This document shows, piece after piece, positions 1 through 51,769 of a stretch of 64,000 nucleotides of DNA (position 1 is the first letter of the stretch; every line of letters begins with the position of its first letter). This stretch comes from Pogonophryne albipinna (Eukaryota > Chordata > Actinopteri > Perciformes > Artedidraconidae), in assembly GCA_028583405.1 (NCBI GenBank), contig CM053252.1:34289196-34353195 (forward strand), written 5' to 3'. Under the pieces are notes generated by a model, which was not told where the DNA came from, ran no database searches, and saw nothing but the letters and a program-made list of their open reading frames with translations. A program made the translations under genes and the position numbers.

Positions 1-70
1 ATCTTGTCACAAAAATAATAAACTCTTCAATGCTAGTCAATTTTGATTGAAACCAAGCTTCAATCTCACG

Positions 71-1075
71 TTATTCTTCTTCCTCGTTTAAAGGTATGTG
101 ATATGACAAGTGTGAGTCTTTAAAACTTTCCGTCAAAGCATTATATTTGACCATATTCTCCTGCACTTCATCTGCATTCATGCGGTCCTCCGTTAGCTCC
201 TTGATAATGTTGCTTCTGCGCGTAAAATGTCCCAATCTGGCTTGTCTGGATGAACGCAGGCTTGAAACATCATCCCCCTCCACTTGGGTTTCAGTTGGAC
301 TCAGATTTGCCACAGTTGCTCCAATCAGTATTTATGAATCGGCACACTTTAGAAAGTTATTTTCAAATAGTTCAATGCCGTAGTGTGTCTGCTTGCGCCG
401 TTCATTCATTATATTACACAGCGGATATCCAAATTAAATAATTCCGTTTCAATGTCCAACAAAATCACTCCAATAGTGCTCCTTAATTAAGATATATGTC
501 TTCCTTAACGGAATAGTTCCAATCCATCCAGTTCTTTCCACAATTTGTACACTTTTGAGACTTCTGAACTTTATTCACCCCTGTGGCGTTTCCTGGTTCG
601 CGCAGTCTCCATTGTTCCTTTGTCTGGATGCCGCTGCTCCTTCACAAACTTTTCCTCCATTTTTTTTATCCAAAAGCAAGTTTTTAGACTGTTGTAGTGA
701 CCACGATATTTGTTTTTTGTCCTTTGTTTGTGATTCACTCGTGGGGCTGACCGACGAGTAGACACTTGTAGTAATTGTAAAAATATAAATGTCCAGATGC
801 GATTGAAAAGTAAAATAGTTTATTCCAAAAAAGGCAAAATTAAATAAACGTTTTTAAACAAACTATTTGTCATATAAACTGATATTTCAATGTTAAAGGC
901 ACAATAAAGAACCAAGCTATGACGCTCCCAACCAGCAAGGTCTAAAAACGGTTTGCTTCAGTCAGCCACACCAGTAGGCTGCAGCACCTCTCCTTTTATG
1001 CTGCAGCACCTTGACCTGCAGAGTAACGCACTCAAATTAAATAATAAATAATATACACCACAGAATCTCAGGTTA
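71..1075 (-). mobile_element. Possible retroelement fragment (gag-like start), running off the left end
   Basis: On the minus strand, 313-71 is an open frame of 80 codons that is basic then acidic (SSRQARLGHFTRRSNIIKEL ... DEVQENMVKYNALTESFK ... EEEE). It resembles the coiled N-terminal part of gag-like proteins in fish BEL/Pao-type retroelements (recognition by memory, weak). Upstream, 1070-766 has LTR-like traits: a CATAAAAGG TATA-like box, an AATAAA polyadenylation-like site and an end in ACA. I could not find a convincing primer-binding site or a second LTR, so the class is uncertain. The frame stops at 71. Confidence 0.3.
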
Positions 1076-1153
1076 TGTGTGTGTTTTTGTTCACATTATA
1101 TATGCTTCCGTTAGGCAATATTATAAGGAATCATTCTGTAAACTTTCATTGTT

Positions 1154-1993
1154 ATGCGGATGATACTAAAATATTTATCAATCAAGCCTGATGAAATTAA
1201 TCATCTAAATAAAATTCAAGACTGCCTCAAGGACTTAAAAACGTGGATGACCTTAAACTTTTTGATGTTAAACACGACCAAAACTGAAGTTATTGTACTT
1301 GGCCCGAAGAATCTACGAAGCAAATTATCTAAAGATATACTAACTATGGATGGCATTAATTTGGCCTCCAGTGAGACTGTAAGGAATCTTGGTGTTATAT
1401 TTGATCAGGATTTATCCTTGAGCGCCCACATAAAATCAATTTCAAGGACCGCCTACTTCCATCTACGTAACATTGCAAAAATCAGGCATATCTTGCCTCA
1501 AAACGATGCAGAGAAACTAGTCCATGCATTTGTTACTTCAAGGCTGGATTATTGTAACTCCTTATTATCAGGGTGTATCAAGAAGTCAGTCAAGTCGCTT
1601 CAGCTGATTCAAAATGCTGCAGCTCGTGTACTAACCAGAGTTAGGAAAAGGGACCACATTACTCCTGTTCTGGCTGCCTTACACTGGCTCCCTATAGAAC
1701 ACAGGATAGAATTTAAAATTCTTCTCCTCGCCTACAAAGCCCTTAATGGGCAGGCGCCATCTTACCTTAAGGAACTCATTATACCCTACTGTTCTACTAG
1801 GGCATTGTGTTCCAAGAATGCAGGGTTGTTGGTTGTTCCTAGAGTCTCTAAAAGTACAATGGGAGCCAGAGCCTTTTCTTATCAAGCTCCACATTTGTGG
1901 AATCAGCTTCCAGTTTGTGTTCGGGCGGCAGACAGCCTATCCGTTTTTAAGAGTGCGCTTAAGACCTTCCTTTTTGATAAAGCTTATAGTTAG
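1154..1993 (+). pseudogene. L2 LINE ORF2 C-terminal fragment
   Basis: A 279-codon frame covering the region downstream of the reverse transcriptase active site. Its first residues (MRMILKY) are an out-of-frame reading of the YADDT motif, so the nominal ATG is not a real start. From residue 10 onward it matches the L2 ORF2 C-terminal region, including the conserved CNSLLSG and HWLP motifs. It ends at a normal-looking TAG before the 3' UTR. It cannot encode a working reverse transcriptase. Confidence 0.8.
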
Positions 1994-2583
1994 GGCTGAT
2001 TAGATTCAGCCCCTACAGTAGTTTTGCTGATATAGGCTTAGTTTGTCGGGTGACATCTTACTTCTTCCTTCTCTCTGTCTATACCTGTGTACTCTCAAAT
2101 TCCGATTAACCCAGCTTCCCCAAATTTCTTTCTTTTTGGTGTCTATATACGCTGGGATCCGCAGTCATGGATGATCATGCGGTCCTGTGTCCTGCATCGC
2201 GAGCCCTGGATCTTGAGTCGTGGCTGTGGTCCTGGATCATAAGTCCTGGATGGATATCCTCGTGGATTCATCTTCCTATTATACACACATGCATTTCCAA
2301 ACATTTGGACTACCTATGTTGCAAATGTATTATCTTTTCAATTTACACACGGCATCTATTGCACGTCTGTCCGTCCTGGGAGAGGGATCCCTCCTCTGTT
2401 GCTCTCCCTGAGGTTTCTCCCATTTTTCCCTTTAAACTGTGGGTTTTCTCCGGAAGTTTTTCCTTGTACGATGTGAGGGTCTAAGGACAGAGGGTGTCGT
2501 ATTGTCATACTAATATTCTGTACAAACTGTGAAGACCACTGAGACAAATGTAACATTTGTGATATTGGGCTATATAAATAAAC

Positions 2584-2641
<58 letters not shown>

Positions 2642-2642
2642 G
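2584..2642 (+). repeat. (TTGA)n microsatellite, LINE 3' tail
   Basis: About 14 tandem copies of a 4-bp unit directly after AATAAACA. This is the simple-repeat 3' terminus of the L2 copy. Confidence 0.9.
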
Positions 2643-3316
2643 TGCTCTAAAAAGATAAGATACTATAATCTAAGGAAATGGCTCCTACAGATTCAAATAT
2701 TGCTGATTCCAAACACACATTAAGCAAGTTACTAATGCATGTTACGCCTCTGCTTAACTCAACACTGGTAATAGGTGCTTTTTTTGCCGGATTCTCAGCT
2801 GATCAGTGTAACGATGCTGCATGAAACAGCCATGATATCATCTTCGACGGCACACTCCCTAAATACTTTCACCGACAACAAAACAGCACTTTTTAAATGG
2901 ACTAAACCTATAGTTTTGTGGTTATATATTCATATTGTGGACACAATTACAGTTGCTATTGATGCTGGCCTTGCAACCAGAAAAGACAGAGTCATGTTCA
3001 GTAGAGCTTGTAATACCATATAGAGAACATGTGTAATACACTAACTCACTGATAAAAGATTGGAATCAAGAATGATTTACTCTAAGTTAAAATGTTTAAT
3101 CATTGTATGCTGTTTTGATGGTTTCTACTTAAACTATTTTCTTTTTAAATGTTTCCTATGACTTTTTGGTTTGAATTTTTTTTGCACGTTTCTTCTTCTT
3201 CTTTTTTTTAAGTGCCTTTATTTTAGTAACAGCTATGAAGGAGGTATAAAGCATACATGTTGAGTGGCACATTCCACAGCTGTTCATATCACAATCAGTT
3301 TTTTAAATGTTTAGCA

Positions 3317-3580
3317 CTAGGTTTTTTCTTTTTTATTAAGCAAGGCTTTTTTGTAGATATCATGTTTACTTCCTGCTGAAAGGACTAACATGTCCTGTCT
3401 TAATTTGTCTGCAATATCATCCTGTTCCTTTTCATAAAGAGCTGCAGAGTTTAGCCATAAGTATCGAAGGATCTTTGGGGCTTGGAGGTCAAGGAGTGAG
3501 AGCCATCTCTCATCAGCTCCATTATTAACAGCACATACACACACAGCACAGAGCATAAAATACATGAACACACAAACACA
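3317..3580 (-). pseudogene. Unassigned coding-like fragment
   Basis: The minus-strand frame ends in a stop at 3317. It reads RWLSLLDLQAPKILRYLWLN, then SAALYEKEQDDIADKLRQDM, then LVLSAGSKHDIYKK. Its amino acid mix looks like a real protein with an amphipathic helix, unlike the chance frames around it. Upstream it fades into a CA/GT-rich stretch with no start or clear splice acceptor. It does not match BCAS3 or a family I recognise. It could be a processed-pseudogene tail or a transposon remnant. Confidence 0.25.
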
Positions 3581-3838
3581 CACGCACACAAGCATACACA
3601 CATACACACCAAAGGAGTAACAGGAACATTCACAAGCTCATTTATAGTTTTACAAGATAGCTTTTATTAAGGGAAATGTTAGAGTAAAATACTATGATGA
3701 GAGGTGAGTCTAAAATGTAAACATTAAAGCTGCCTTCAGACACTGATTCATGAACTTGTAGATTCCAACGGCATAAAGTAAAAAAAGAAAAGTCATCTTA
3801 CTTTTGTGTTTTGTGTGAATTAAGAAACCTAACCTTAA

Positions 3839-4056
3839 AGAGTCCCTATTAGGCTTTTGGGGGTTTACCCTTTCCTGTGGTGTGGTGTATATGTTTTTGT
3901 GTGCATGTAAATGGTTTACAAAGGCAACAGATCTAAAAGTCCCTCTTCCACACTCTCCCCCCTTTCCTGAAACGCCTCCATTAGACTCCTTTGTTTACTT
4001 CTGTAACATAGTGACATAACTACAAATAGGAACCTGAAAATGATCAAAGGGCCCCT
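3839..4056 (+). mobile_element. TTAA-flanked MITE, copy 1 (T2/Kolobok-like)
   Basis: TTAA at 3835-3838 and 4057-4060 flank a 218-bp element with imperfect terminal inverted repeats (AGAGTCCCTATTAGGC and CAAAGGGCCCCT). The interior shares TTTTTGTGTGCATGTAAATG with the copies near 26.4 and 48.7 kb. TTAA target duplications with AGGGGCC-like ends point to Kolobok/T2-type or piggyBac-type non-autonomous elements. There is no coding capacity. Confidence 0.6.
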
Positions 4057-4322
4057 TTAAGGTTTGTGCAAAGGGATAAGTTGGGGAATCTCAGGCTAAA
4101 TGCATGTTCATTGTGAATAATAGAGTATGAATACACCCAGATGAATACATGTGTGTGAGTTTGCTAGTTCAGGACCACTTAGGAGACTAGATAAAGACTC
4201 ATGTGAATCAAACAAACATCATTTTACACTTAAATGGAAGCGTAATTCCTCTCCTGCCTTCTCTGAACTTGTAAAGAGTCTTTCCTCAGAAATAAATGTG
4301 TGCGTGTGTGTGAGTGTCTTAC

Positions 4323-44047
<39,725 letters not shown>

Positions 44048-44833
44048 TTCGTCACCCGTATGTTTTAACCTGAAAAGGTACAAACATCACATATTATTAT
44101 GACAGAGGCATAGAAATAAAACAAATCAATTATTTGCCCTGGAACTAACTTGTAGAGCACCGTATGTTTCCCTGTAGCATGCAAATAGAAGAACATGTGA
44201 AAGACAGGTAGAATTAATTTTTGCCTGACTCTACATCTCAGATTCAGCTTCTTAAATTAGAATTTTTTTTAATATTTGTTTAGACAAAAAAAATCCCCAG
44301 CAAAATGTCATACATTTCAATGAAGTATCTTCAAAGTTGTTGCTTTAGTCAAAAGATGTTCCGTGTTAGTGATCTAAGAAAAGCAAGCGATTCAACAGCT
44401 GGAACCAGAGGATGTTCACATGTTTGCTGATAAATGACTTTAACATTTAATGAATTAAACTTGTCAAGCAATGTACTGTTGACCATCTAATCCATTAATA
44501 GTTTAAGAAGCGCACTGCACTGACTTTAAGAAAAATACATGTTGATAGTGATGCTTTAACACCATTAATGTTACAGAAAAATTAGTCCCACCATTATCAT
44601 ATTGAGGATTTCAACATCAAGTGCAGCCAGAATAAGAAGCATATGTTATGTTGTTGTCTCATCCTATACTGTGTCTTTACTTGAGTGAGCATACTTTAAA
44701 ATAAAGAGCTAAGATATACGACATATGGCTTCTCTTGTATAACCTGCCATACTTAGCTATCTTAACCTATATTATAGTAAGCATGTTTTCATTGAATGTA
44801 TGCCTCACACATGTTCAAAGAAAAGGCTAATAC

Positions 44834-45100
44834 CTGCAAAGCTTGCCAACTGTCAAGTCGACTCATTATGGCTATTGTCTAACGGTAGAGTTATGTCGTC
44901 TGATAAGGACCCTGCAGCTAACTTAGCTAGCATTAGCATTAGCTTAAGAAACTCTCGTGTAGTGATAAAACGACACAACTGGAGCCTTACAAGAGAACGT
45001 GCATGTGTCGAGTAATGTAAGACTGTATTGTCAAGTAGATATAGTTACGAACCGTAGTGTAGAATGACGACTGTGTCCTTGCTTATGGACTTGTGTGAAG
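44834..45100 (-). other. Candidate BCAS3 5' UTR exon(s)
   Basis: Two donor-like sites on the minus strand could end a non-coding first exon. One is GTAAGG at 44989-44984 after CACGTTCTCTT; the other is GTATTA at 44833-44828 after GCTTTGCAG. If the second is used, a short upstream open frame (MSRLDSWQALQ and a few more codons) would stop 4 nt before the BCAS3 ATG. No transcript evidence is available here, so the exon boundaries are guesses. Confidence 0.25.
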
Positions 45101-45149
45101 AGCTCTTTACAATAACGGTGTCAAAACAAAAACAGACTGGATTTGCGGA

Positions 45150-45245
45150 ACTGTGTTGTTATTGGAAGCCAATCCGATCGCAGAAACGTTTTTGTCAACC
45201 CAATCAGCAGAGAGTTAGGGCGGGACTAGTGCCTTCGTCACATTG
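45150..45245 (-). promoter_or_regulatory. Probable BCAS3 core promoter (TATA-less, CCAAT and GC boxes)
   Basis: Seen in sequence: an ATTGG at 45161-45165, CCAAT at 45169-45173 and 45199-45203 (NF-Y-type boxes), and a GGGCGGG Sp1-type box at 45218-45224, within 65 bp. No TATA box is evident. The cluster lies about 1.1 kb upstream of the BCAS3 start codon, with donor-like sites in between for a 5' UTR exon. The transcription start is inferred to lie at about 45.0-45.15 kb. Confidence 0.45.
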
Positions 45246-45249
45246 TCTT

Positions 45250-46579
45250 ATCATTTGACAAATGAAACATCACAAGTCTCTTACATGTCTTACAAATAGG
45301 CAATACAATAATTACAACTACTACAAACGGATGTTTTGTCTGAAAAAGCCGGTCTCCAAAATCATTCTTATTTTATATTTCTTGATAATTTTACTTTATT
45401 ATAATAACTATTTTAATAATTAGATTATTAATATAAGTTTATTTTTTTTTAAACTTTGTTCTTAATTGAAGTATATTTTTTACTTGATTACATTTGCAAT
45501 TCCTTTTTTCCTAAACCAGCAAACAGAAACGCGACTGTAGTGCTTTTTTTGTAAAAGAAGAAAGAAAAAGCTCTCGCAAAATCCATCTCATAGCTCCCAA
45601 AAAGAATAACTTCATTTAATAATGGGTAACCATAACCATTATTCTTGACTAATAGCAAGGTGATATGGTAATGAATTTCCTCATGAGGAGTTTCCCAACT
45701 TATATTCATTCCAATACGGTATCTAACCCTAAAACTAACCCCAAAACCTTTACCCCAGTGTATACAAAAAACATAGAATAAACCCGGTACCATCACACCT
45801 TTCTTTCTGAAAAAACAGCACATTTTATGAAACCTCAGAGATTTTCAATTTATAAAAATTATTATATTTATTCTTTCACTTTTTTACCAATGTCTTTTTA
45901 ACTTTAACAAAGCCTTTCCCTACCTGAAGGGCCTACGTTTTACCATCTAGACCTCTGCTTGAGTTTCTCACACAGGCTCATTGCGACACATAAGAACACC
46001 CTAACCTGAAACAACAGTCACCTGAGAGACACCAGAACCACCATCCACAGACCAAACAAGGAGGGGACAACGTCCATGTGAGACAGGTTAGGGCCCCTAA
46101 ACTATGAATACTGTATTTATATAAAAATCTGACTGTGAAATCGAGTGAAGGAGGGAAACAGGCACAACTCACACATAGGGACACCACCAAGCTCAAAAAC
46201 ACTACACAGTCTCTCTTGTCACTTAACACACTCATCCACTACAATACAGCATAGACACACCACGGATAGAACTACATCCACTGATACACATCTTTATGGT
46301 CCATTGACTCACCCACTAGATCAATAAACTAGACACCTCAGTAAGCAATACTTTAAGCTAATTCAAGCAATACACCACCAACACAAAATAGAAAGGCCCT
46401 TGCAGCTAACACATATTCACCAGGCATGACCTGGTAAGTCAACAGACATACATAATTCATTATAGCCTCCACACCAACAGAACATACACTCACCAAATGA
46501 CATAGCAACACCATCAACTGCATACATATACATGATTCTACAACAACATTACAAAACCATGATATACAGTAAACCCTAA
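45250..46579. other. Intergenic region upstream of BCAS3
   Basis: AT-rich DNA to about 45.95 kb, then A/C-rich, G-poor DNA leading into the retroelement. No gene was recognised. Confidence 0.5.
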
Positions 46580-47620
46580 TCCTTACACTCCCCTTCCCCA
46601 AACCTTAACATCTCCTTCCCTCCAGCTACATATAGAGCCAAGTGCCATCTGGTCAAATCCAATTTACAGGACTGGTGCATGACAGGTACTAAACCAATCC
46701 GGATATTGGGAGACTCCAACCTTTCCAGAATCCCACCCATCCCAGGAACCAAAACATCCAAATTGACAGCTACCCAGGGCCAAAGCCTACAACTTATTAG
46801 AACTACTTAAACCCAACCCACCCCCTAGGGTCTAAACTCTTATCCTGTCTAGTGGTATCAATGAACCAGAATGCCAGACAAACTATAGCACGGCTCAGGG
46901 CTCTTCACAAACTTGCCAAAACAACCTCACCCACACAAAAACAAATCTATAACCGATCAATTAATCTAGGTTCTAGACGCCAAACCCCTGACTGGTATCC
47001 TACACAACATGATCACAACCAGACCAGTCAAGATCCATTGGATGACACCCACAGCTCAACTCATACTGGAAAAATGACTCCAACAGTTACAGATAAATGT
47101 ATAACGCTTATAAACGCAATCCAGCATACAGTATACACCTACACGTAACCTACAATCTGACGGGACCCACATCTCCTCGAAACCCAACCCCGAACCTGAC
47201 CTGGGGTGGAGTTCATCATCCACAGTTATCAGTCTCGATCATTTTTCTTCTCTGCAGTACAGCAGCGACTATTGCAAAGGGGCCTGACCTTTGTTCCATG
47301 CCCCTCTGAGTATGACTGGGAGTAACTTCGTAGGCATCTACACCGATACCAGATAACCCTTGCCATGTGATTCTTCACATTAGACCTAGAGTATCAGACT
47401 GCAAATGTTATTATGGCCAACTATCCACCAAGCATGCTTCATCAAATATGCCACTATTTGGACCTAATCAGACCCATACTGTTTCGACTCACTCCTACCG
47501 CTTCACAATTGATATCAACAGTCCATATAATAAAGAAATAGGCCCATCAAATGGTATCCTTAGTAATCAGCAATTCATCAACCACACACAAAATACCAAT
47601 TGAACGGGTTCCTTCAGGCC
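46580..47620 (+). pseudogene. Decayed retroelement with SGNH-hydrolase-like and RT-leader-like motifs
   Basis: The plus strand is strikingly G-poor. One frame reads IRILGDSNLSRIPPIPG (GDS catalytic-serine-type motif) at about 46693-46743. A shifted frame reads YPGAKAYNLLELLKPNPPP and TLILSSGINE (SGNH block-III-like) to about 46866. A third has DPLDDTHSSTHTGKM near 47035-47075 (block-V-like His). Further on, AVQQRLLQRGLTFVPCPSEYDW (47260-47315) resembles the LL-KGL-F-P motif ahead of the reverse transcriptase in some fish retroelements. Several frameshifts and stops separate these pieces. The element class (Penelope-like, DIRS or LINE) is undecided. Confidence 0.5.
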
Positions 47621-48689
47621 TACCATGACACACTTCTTTATCGTATAGGTAATCCCACACAACAATTGAATTGTATTTTACGCAGGGACCAGAATGGGCA
47701 ATTTACTTAAAGTGGAGAGCATGCACGGCAAACCCACAGACACGCTACGGTGCCTTAACCCCAACCCCAACCCAAGGGTAAGGGCTAAGGTTAAAGATGT
47801 AAAAAATAGCCACACTTTGAGACATTTTAATTACATTTTATATTTGGAGTCAAAGAAAGCTACAGTACATGAATGAAAAATGCTAGAGGTAACACACTTG
47901 GTGCACATAAGCTAAGACAGAAGACAATCAAACACACTTAATTCCATGACACCACTCCTCACAGTTGGGGATGAAATCACTGACCAATATGAACGCTCAT
48001 CTTGCTCTACACACTTATACACATCAAACCATTCAACATGAGTTCTTGTAATGTAATTACTTTTCACTTGATGTGAAAAATTATTCAGAGTCAATGAGAC
48101 GGAAAGTGTTCTGCAGTCGATCACAAGAACTGGCTTTGTTTACTTCCCCCAACACATCATTTGCTCTAACTCGCATTTACAATGATACTCTGTCTTACCG
48201 TCATACACATTTCAACTGACTGCATTGTGTGCATGTGTGTGTGCGTACAATCCTTTATATTTCTTGTTCTACATTGTGTTTTCTGTCTATTTGTTTCCAT
48301 TTGGATACCAGTCGGTGTTCAAATGCATCTGTAATATGATGAATCTCCTTTGTACTGAGCCGTATCAACAAACATTATTGTGTTGTGTATTATTTTACAC
48401 CCCATTTACACCTTACTACCATGTGATAGGAATAAAAACACATTTAAGCGTTTAAATGGCAGCATGCAGATTTAAGGTTAACCTTAATGTTGTTGAGAAT
48501 GAAATAAATGTTATATTCGAATACCAAATATGACTTTGGTGTTGACTTTTCATTGCTCTTGAGTTATTTGAAATGTTAATGATCAAAACTAATCCTACCA
48601 CTGGATAATACTAATAGTATAATTAGGCCAATTAGTATTAATTAGTCATGCCTAATCTTTATCTGGAACTGTTCAGCTATCAGCTTTAA

Positions 48690-49050
48690 ATGGGCCTATT
48701 TTTCCCTTTCCCGTAGTGTGTTATATAGATTTTTGTGCATGTAAATGGTCTGCAAAGGCTTAAATAACAAAGTACGTGCCACAGGGACTTTCATAGTGAC
48801 ATCACTATGTAACAATTGTGCTTCTATACACATTGTACGTGATTGGCTTAGGGCCAATCGAAACAGAGCCGGCCAGCTAACTAATCAGAGCAAACTGCAG
48901 GCTCTGGTCACAGACAGAGGGTGAAAAGAGGTGCTGCAGCACAGGCAGTATGAGAAAACACCTTTTTTTTAACATTAAAGCATTTAAACATGTCAGGGTA
49001 GAGGCAAAAAATACTAATATGAACCTTAAATTGAGCATAATATAGCCCCT
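48690..49050 (+). mobile_element. TTAA-flanked MITE, copy 6
   Basis: TTAA at 48686-48689 and 49051-49054 flank a 361-bp element. It shares TTTTTGTGCATGTAAATGGT and GTGAAAAGAGGTGCTGCAGC with copy 3 and ends GAGCATAATATAGCCCCT. Confidence 0.7.
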
Positions 49051-49054
49051 TTAA

Positions 49055-50855
49055 CCCTTGTGTTGTGTTCGGCTCTCCCGTGACCCGTTTCAAGTTAAAA
49101 TGATATAATAACTACGCTCTAGTTTTTTGTTATCGGAACAAGGCTTCATGATATCCTCCACAACAGCTATATAAACACTACAAAACTGATTTTGTAAATT
49201 TTAGCCAAGTCTGAAGGTCTCTAAAAAAAAAGTGTATAATTGTTATAATGGTGTTCGGCCCAATCAAGATTAATCTTTGACTAAAGACAAATTAAAGCTA
49301 TTTAACACAAAATGTGATGGCTCTGATCAATACATTGATCATATTTTGGGATAACATTTTACAGTGAGACTGTGCAGGAGACAGTGCACGATCCAGCTTT
49401 AACACATGTATTCAGACCCTGCATGGTTTTCTTTGTCCACCTGATGGCAGTATGACTCTAGCTATGAAGCTTCCACTAAATCCTCCCTCTTTGTTCTCCT
49501 GCCAATTTCTCTTCTCCTGATGCCTTTTTCCCCTTACAACATCTATGAGAGGAGAGAAAAGGAGAAGAAAAAAGTATCCCCAGGTTAAAATAAATAGCCT
49601 TTCACAGTTAATTTAATTGACTATTATGTACAAAATCGAGGTAATTCCGCCTCAGCTGCAATAACAAACAAAAATAGCATTGCCTCAGCAATCAGTTACC
49701 ACACAAACAGAGAAAGGCTTTAATCTGCTTCTATCACACAAGATCCAAGAATGAAGTTTGTTCAGACAACATGTAATTGTAACATCTCTGCAGAGGAATA
49801 ATACACTCAGTTGAAGAAATTAAGAGAAAGAATATGTAATATTCTGCAAGAGAACAGAAGAGTACCGTGACATATAATTAGATTTATATTTCATGTCCCT
49901 ATTGCATTATTAAGAAATGGATTTGAATATGTATGTACATTTTAAGGAAGGTTCAGTTCCTTCAAGGACCATTTTATTTGCAATAAGAGTTAACCTTGTG
50001 GGGAAAAAATGGCAAAATGAGAGGACATTTCTTAACTTTCCTGTAATTTCATAATGTCTTTGTGTAATTTCAGAGGTTCAGAGTTGAGGTCAGTGTCCAG
50101 AAATTGGTCCTTATCCTCCACTCTATAACTTCTTTATCATCTTTCTCTCCTGCTGGGTAAATGCATGGGGTTGTACAGGTGTGTGGTATGTGTGAGTGTG
50201 TGTGTCCCTCAGTGCATGTGAAACAGAGAGCAAGTCGGTCTGAGGTGTTGCTGTTCTCGCCTGTCCTGCTACCTCCAGCTGCTTGTCTACCGCCCCCCAC
50301 AGGCTGGCAGAGGTTACCCCATGCTGACCTGTTTAATTGTCTGCCTGTCCTAGGGCCCACCGATGAGTGTGTGTGCGTGTGTTGCCGCTGCGCTGAGGAG
50401 GACATGGATGACACACGCACGCACACAAGGGGTAAGAGCATAGAAAGATGAACCAAACCTCGCAGGGCCTCTGTTAGATGCTGTCAGGCAGAAGTGTGTG
50501 TCCCATTAAAACGTGCTTAAATTAAGGAGCTTCTCTCAAGTCTGCCTGTTGCTAGAGCAGCTAAAACAAGTGCACACATCCCACTCACAGGTTTAGAAAC
50601 TGTAGCTTCACACAAGCAGCGAGAGAAACAACTCAGAGAGCCAAGACAGCACAATGCTCTCAATATGGCATCCTAATGATAGGAACCGTTTTTTTCTCTG
50701 TATCTAGATTATTAACATCAAAGGAACATTTAATTATACAGATACAATGAATTTCCAAATCCCGTTTCGAAATAGGAAAAATCTGCAACATTTAAAATGA
50801 GTCAAACTCCACTGCTTGCTGTAAATTCTCAGACATTTCAAGGACTCATTTCACA
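49055..50855. other. Intergenic stretch, no recognised feature
   Basis: AT-rich DNA with a more GC-balanced patch at 50230-50420. An open frame on each strand covers that patch (about 96 and 128 codons), but neither matches a known family and GT/CA-rich runs inflate them. Confidence 0.5.
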
Positions 50856-50859
50856 GCAC

Positions 50860-51200
50860 AGTTGAATACTTGATTCTGATTGGTCAATTTTCAACATTCT
50901 ACAGTCCATTTCTGTATAGCAGACCGCTGCTAGGTATAACAGAGAGTTGCTAAGGATGTTCTGATCATAGGACCACACTCAATCCACAAAAAGTAGTTTG
51001 GTAGATAATCAACAAGGCCATGTTTGCTTCCTATTACTCAAAATGCCTTGGAATATTTTTTGAATATTGATTTTTATATATTAGGAGACCATACCACTTT
51101 GGAAATTCATTATGAACTTTCATAAAAACAAAAGGAGAAGAAGAAGAAGAAGAAAACAGTTCGGAAATAGTTAAAGAGGTTAAAAGACACAAAAAGCATG
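50860..51200. repeat. Dispersed repeat, copy B
   Basis: GTTGAATACTTGATTCTGATTGGTCAATTT, ATAGCAGACCGCTGCTAGG, GTTGCTAAGGATG and an AAGAAGAAGAAGAAG tail. Homologous to 24440-24890. Confidence 0.5.
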
Positions 51201-51769
51201 ATGACATAAGTGGCAAAATGAAGAAGACGGACAGGAATTAAAGACATTTCCTGCTGAAAATGAGTGTGAATGCTGTAAACTGTGTACATTTGTTGCTGAA
51301 TTTAGCTGAAAATGCAGAAAAATCTCAATATTTTATTAGTTGAATGGTCTCTGTAGCTGCTTTTAGCTACAAAAACCAAGTAAGTGTGTTGCTGAACTTC
51401 GCGGAGAAATGCAGAAAAGTGAAATAATTTGAATCAAAATTATCACAGCTCAAATGCATTGCAATGACTTTGTTGAAAACTTGAAAGTGAAATGTTAAAC
51501 TAAGAGTAGGAGAAATAGTGAAGAAGCTTAATATTTAAAAGAAAAGGTTTAAAAAAAGGTATAAACAACAACATGTATAGCCTTGATGTCCTGAAATAGC
51601 TGAATAAGTTAATAGTTGAATGGTTTATAGCTGAAAGTAAGCTGAAGGAGTTAAATATTAAATGTAAGTAGTAGTGAATGGATGTGTATTAAGAAGAGAA
51701 AAGAAAGTAAAAAGGATTTGAAAAGCAGCAGAATATTTTAACTGCAAACTTTTGGACTAACTTGATGGT

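Larger units (their letters stand above)
1085..2642 (+). mobile_element. L2-type LINE, 5'-truncated, with 3' UTR and (TTGA)n tail
   Basis: The copy starts within reverse transcriptase: the YADDT catalytic motif is at about 1155-1169, after LFTLYMLPLGNII. The YADDT frame hits a stop shortly after it, and homology continues in another frame through 1154-1993 (TWMTLNFLMLNTTKTEVIVL, RLDYCNSLLSG, LQLIQNAAARVLT, HWLPIEHRIEFKILLL, HLWNQLPVCVR), so a frameshift has killed it. The 3' UTR ends in GGGCTATATAAATAAACA and a (TTGA)n run, typical of fish L2/CR1-clade elements that transpose by target-primed reverse transcription. No endonuclease domain remains. Confidence 0.85.

Noticed and set aside
1679..2003. 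Overlapping frames inside the L2 copy
   Set aside because: Shadows of the ORF2 fragment in other frames.
50070..50456. Overlapping 128- and 96-codon frames on opposite strands
   Set aside because: No family match, low-complexity edges, no splice partners.
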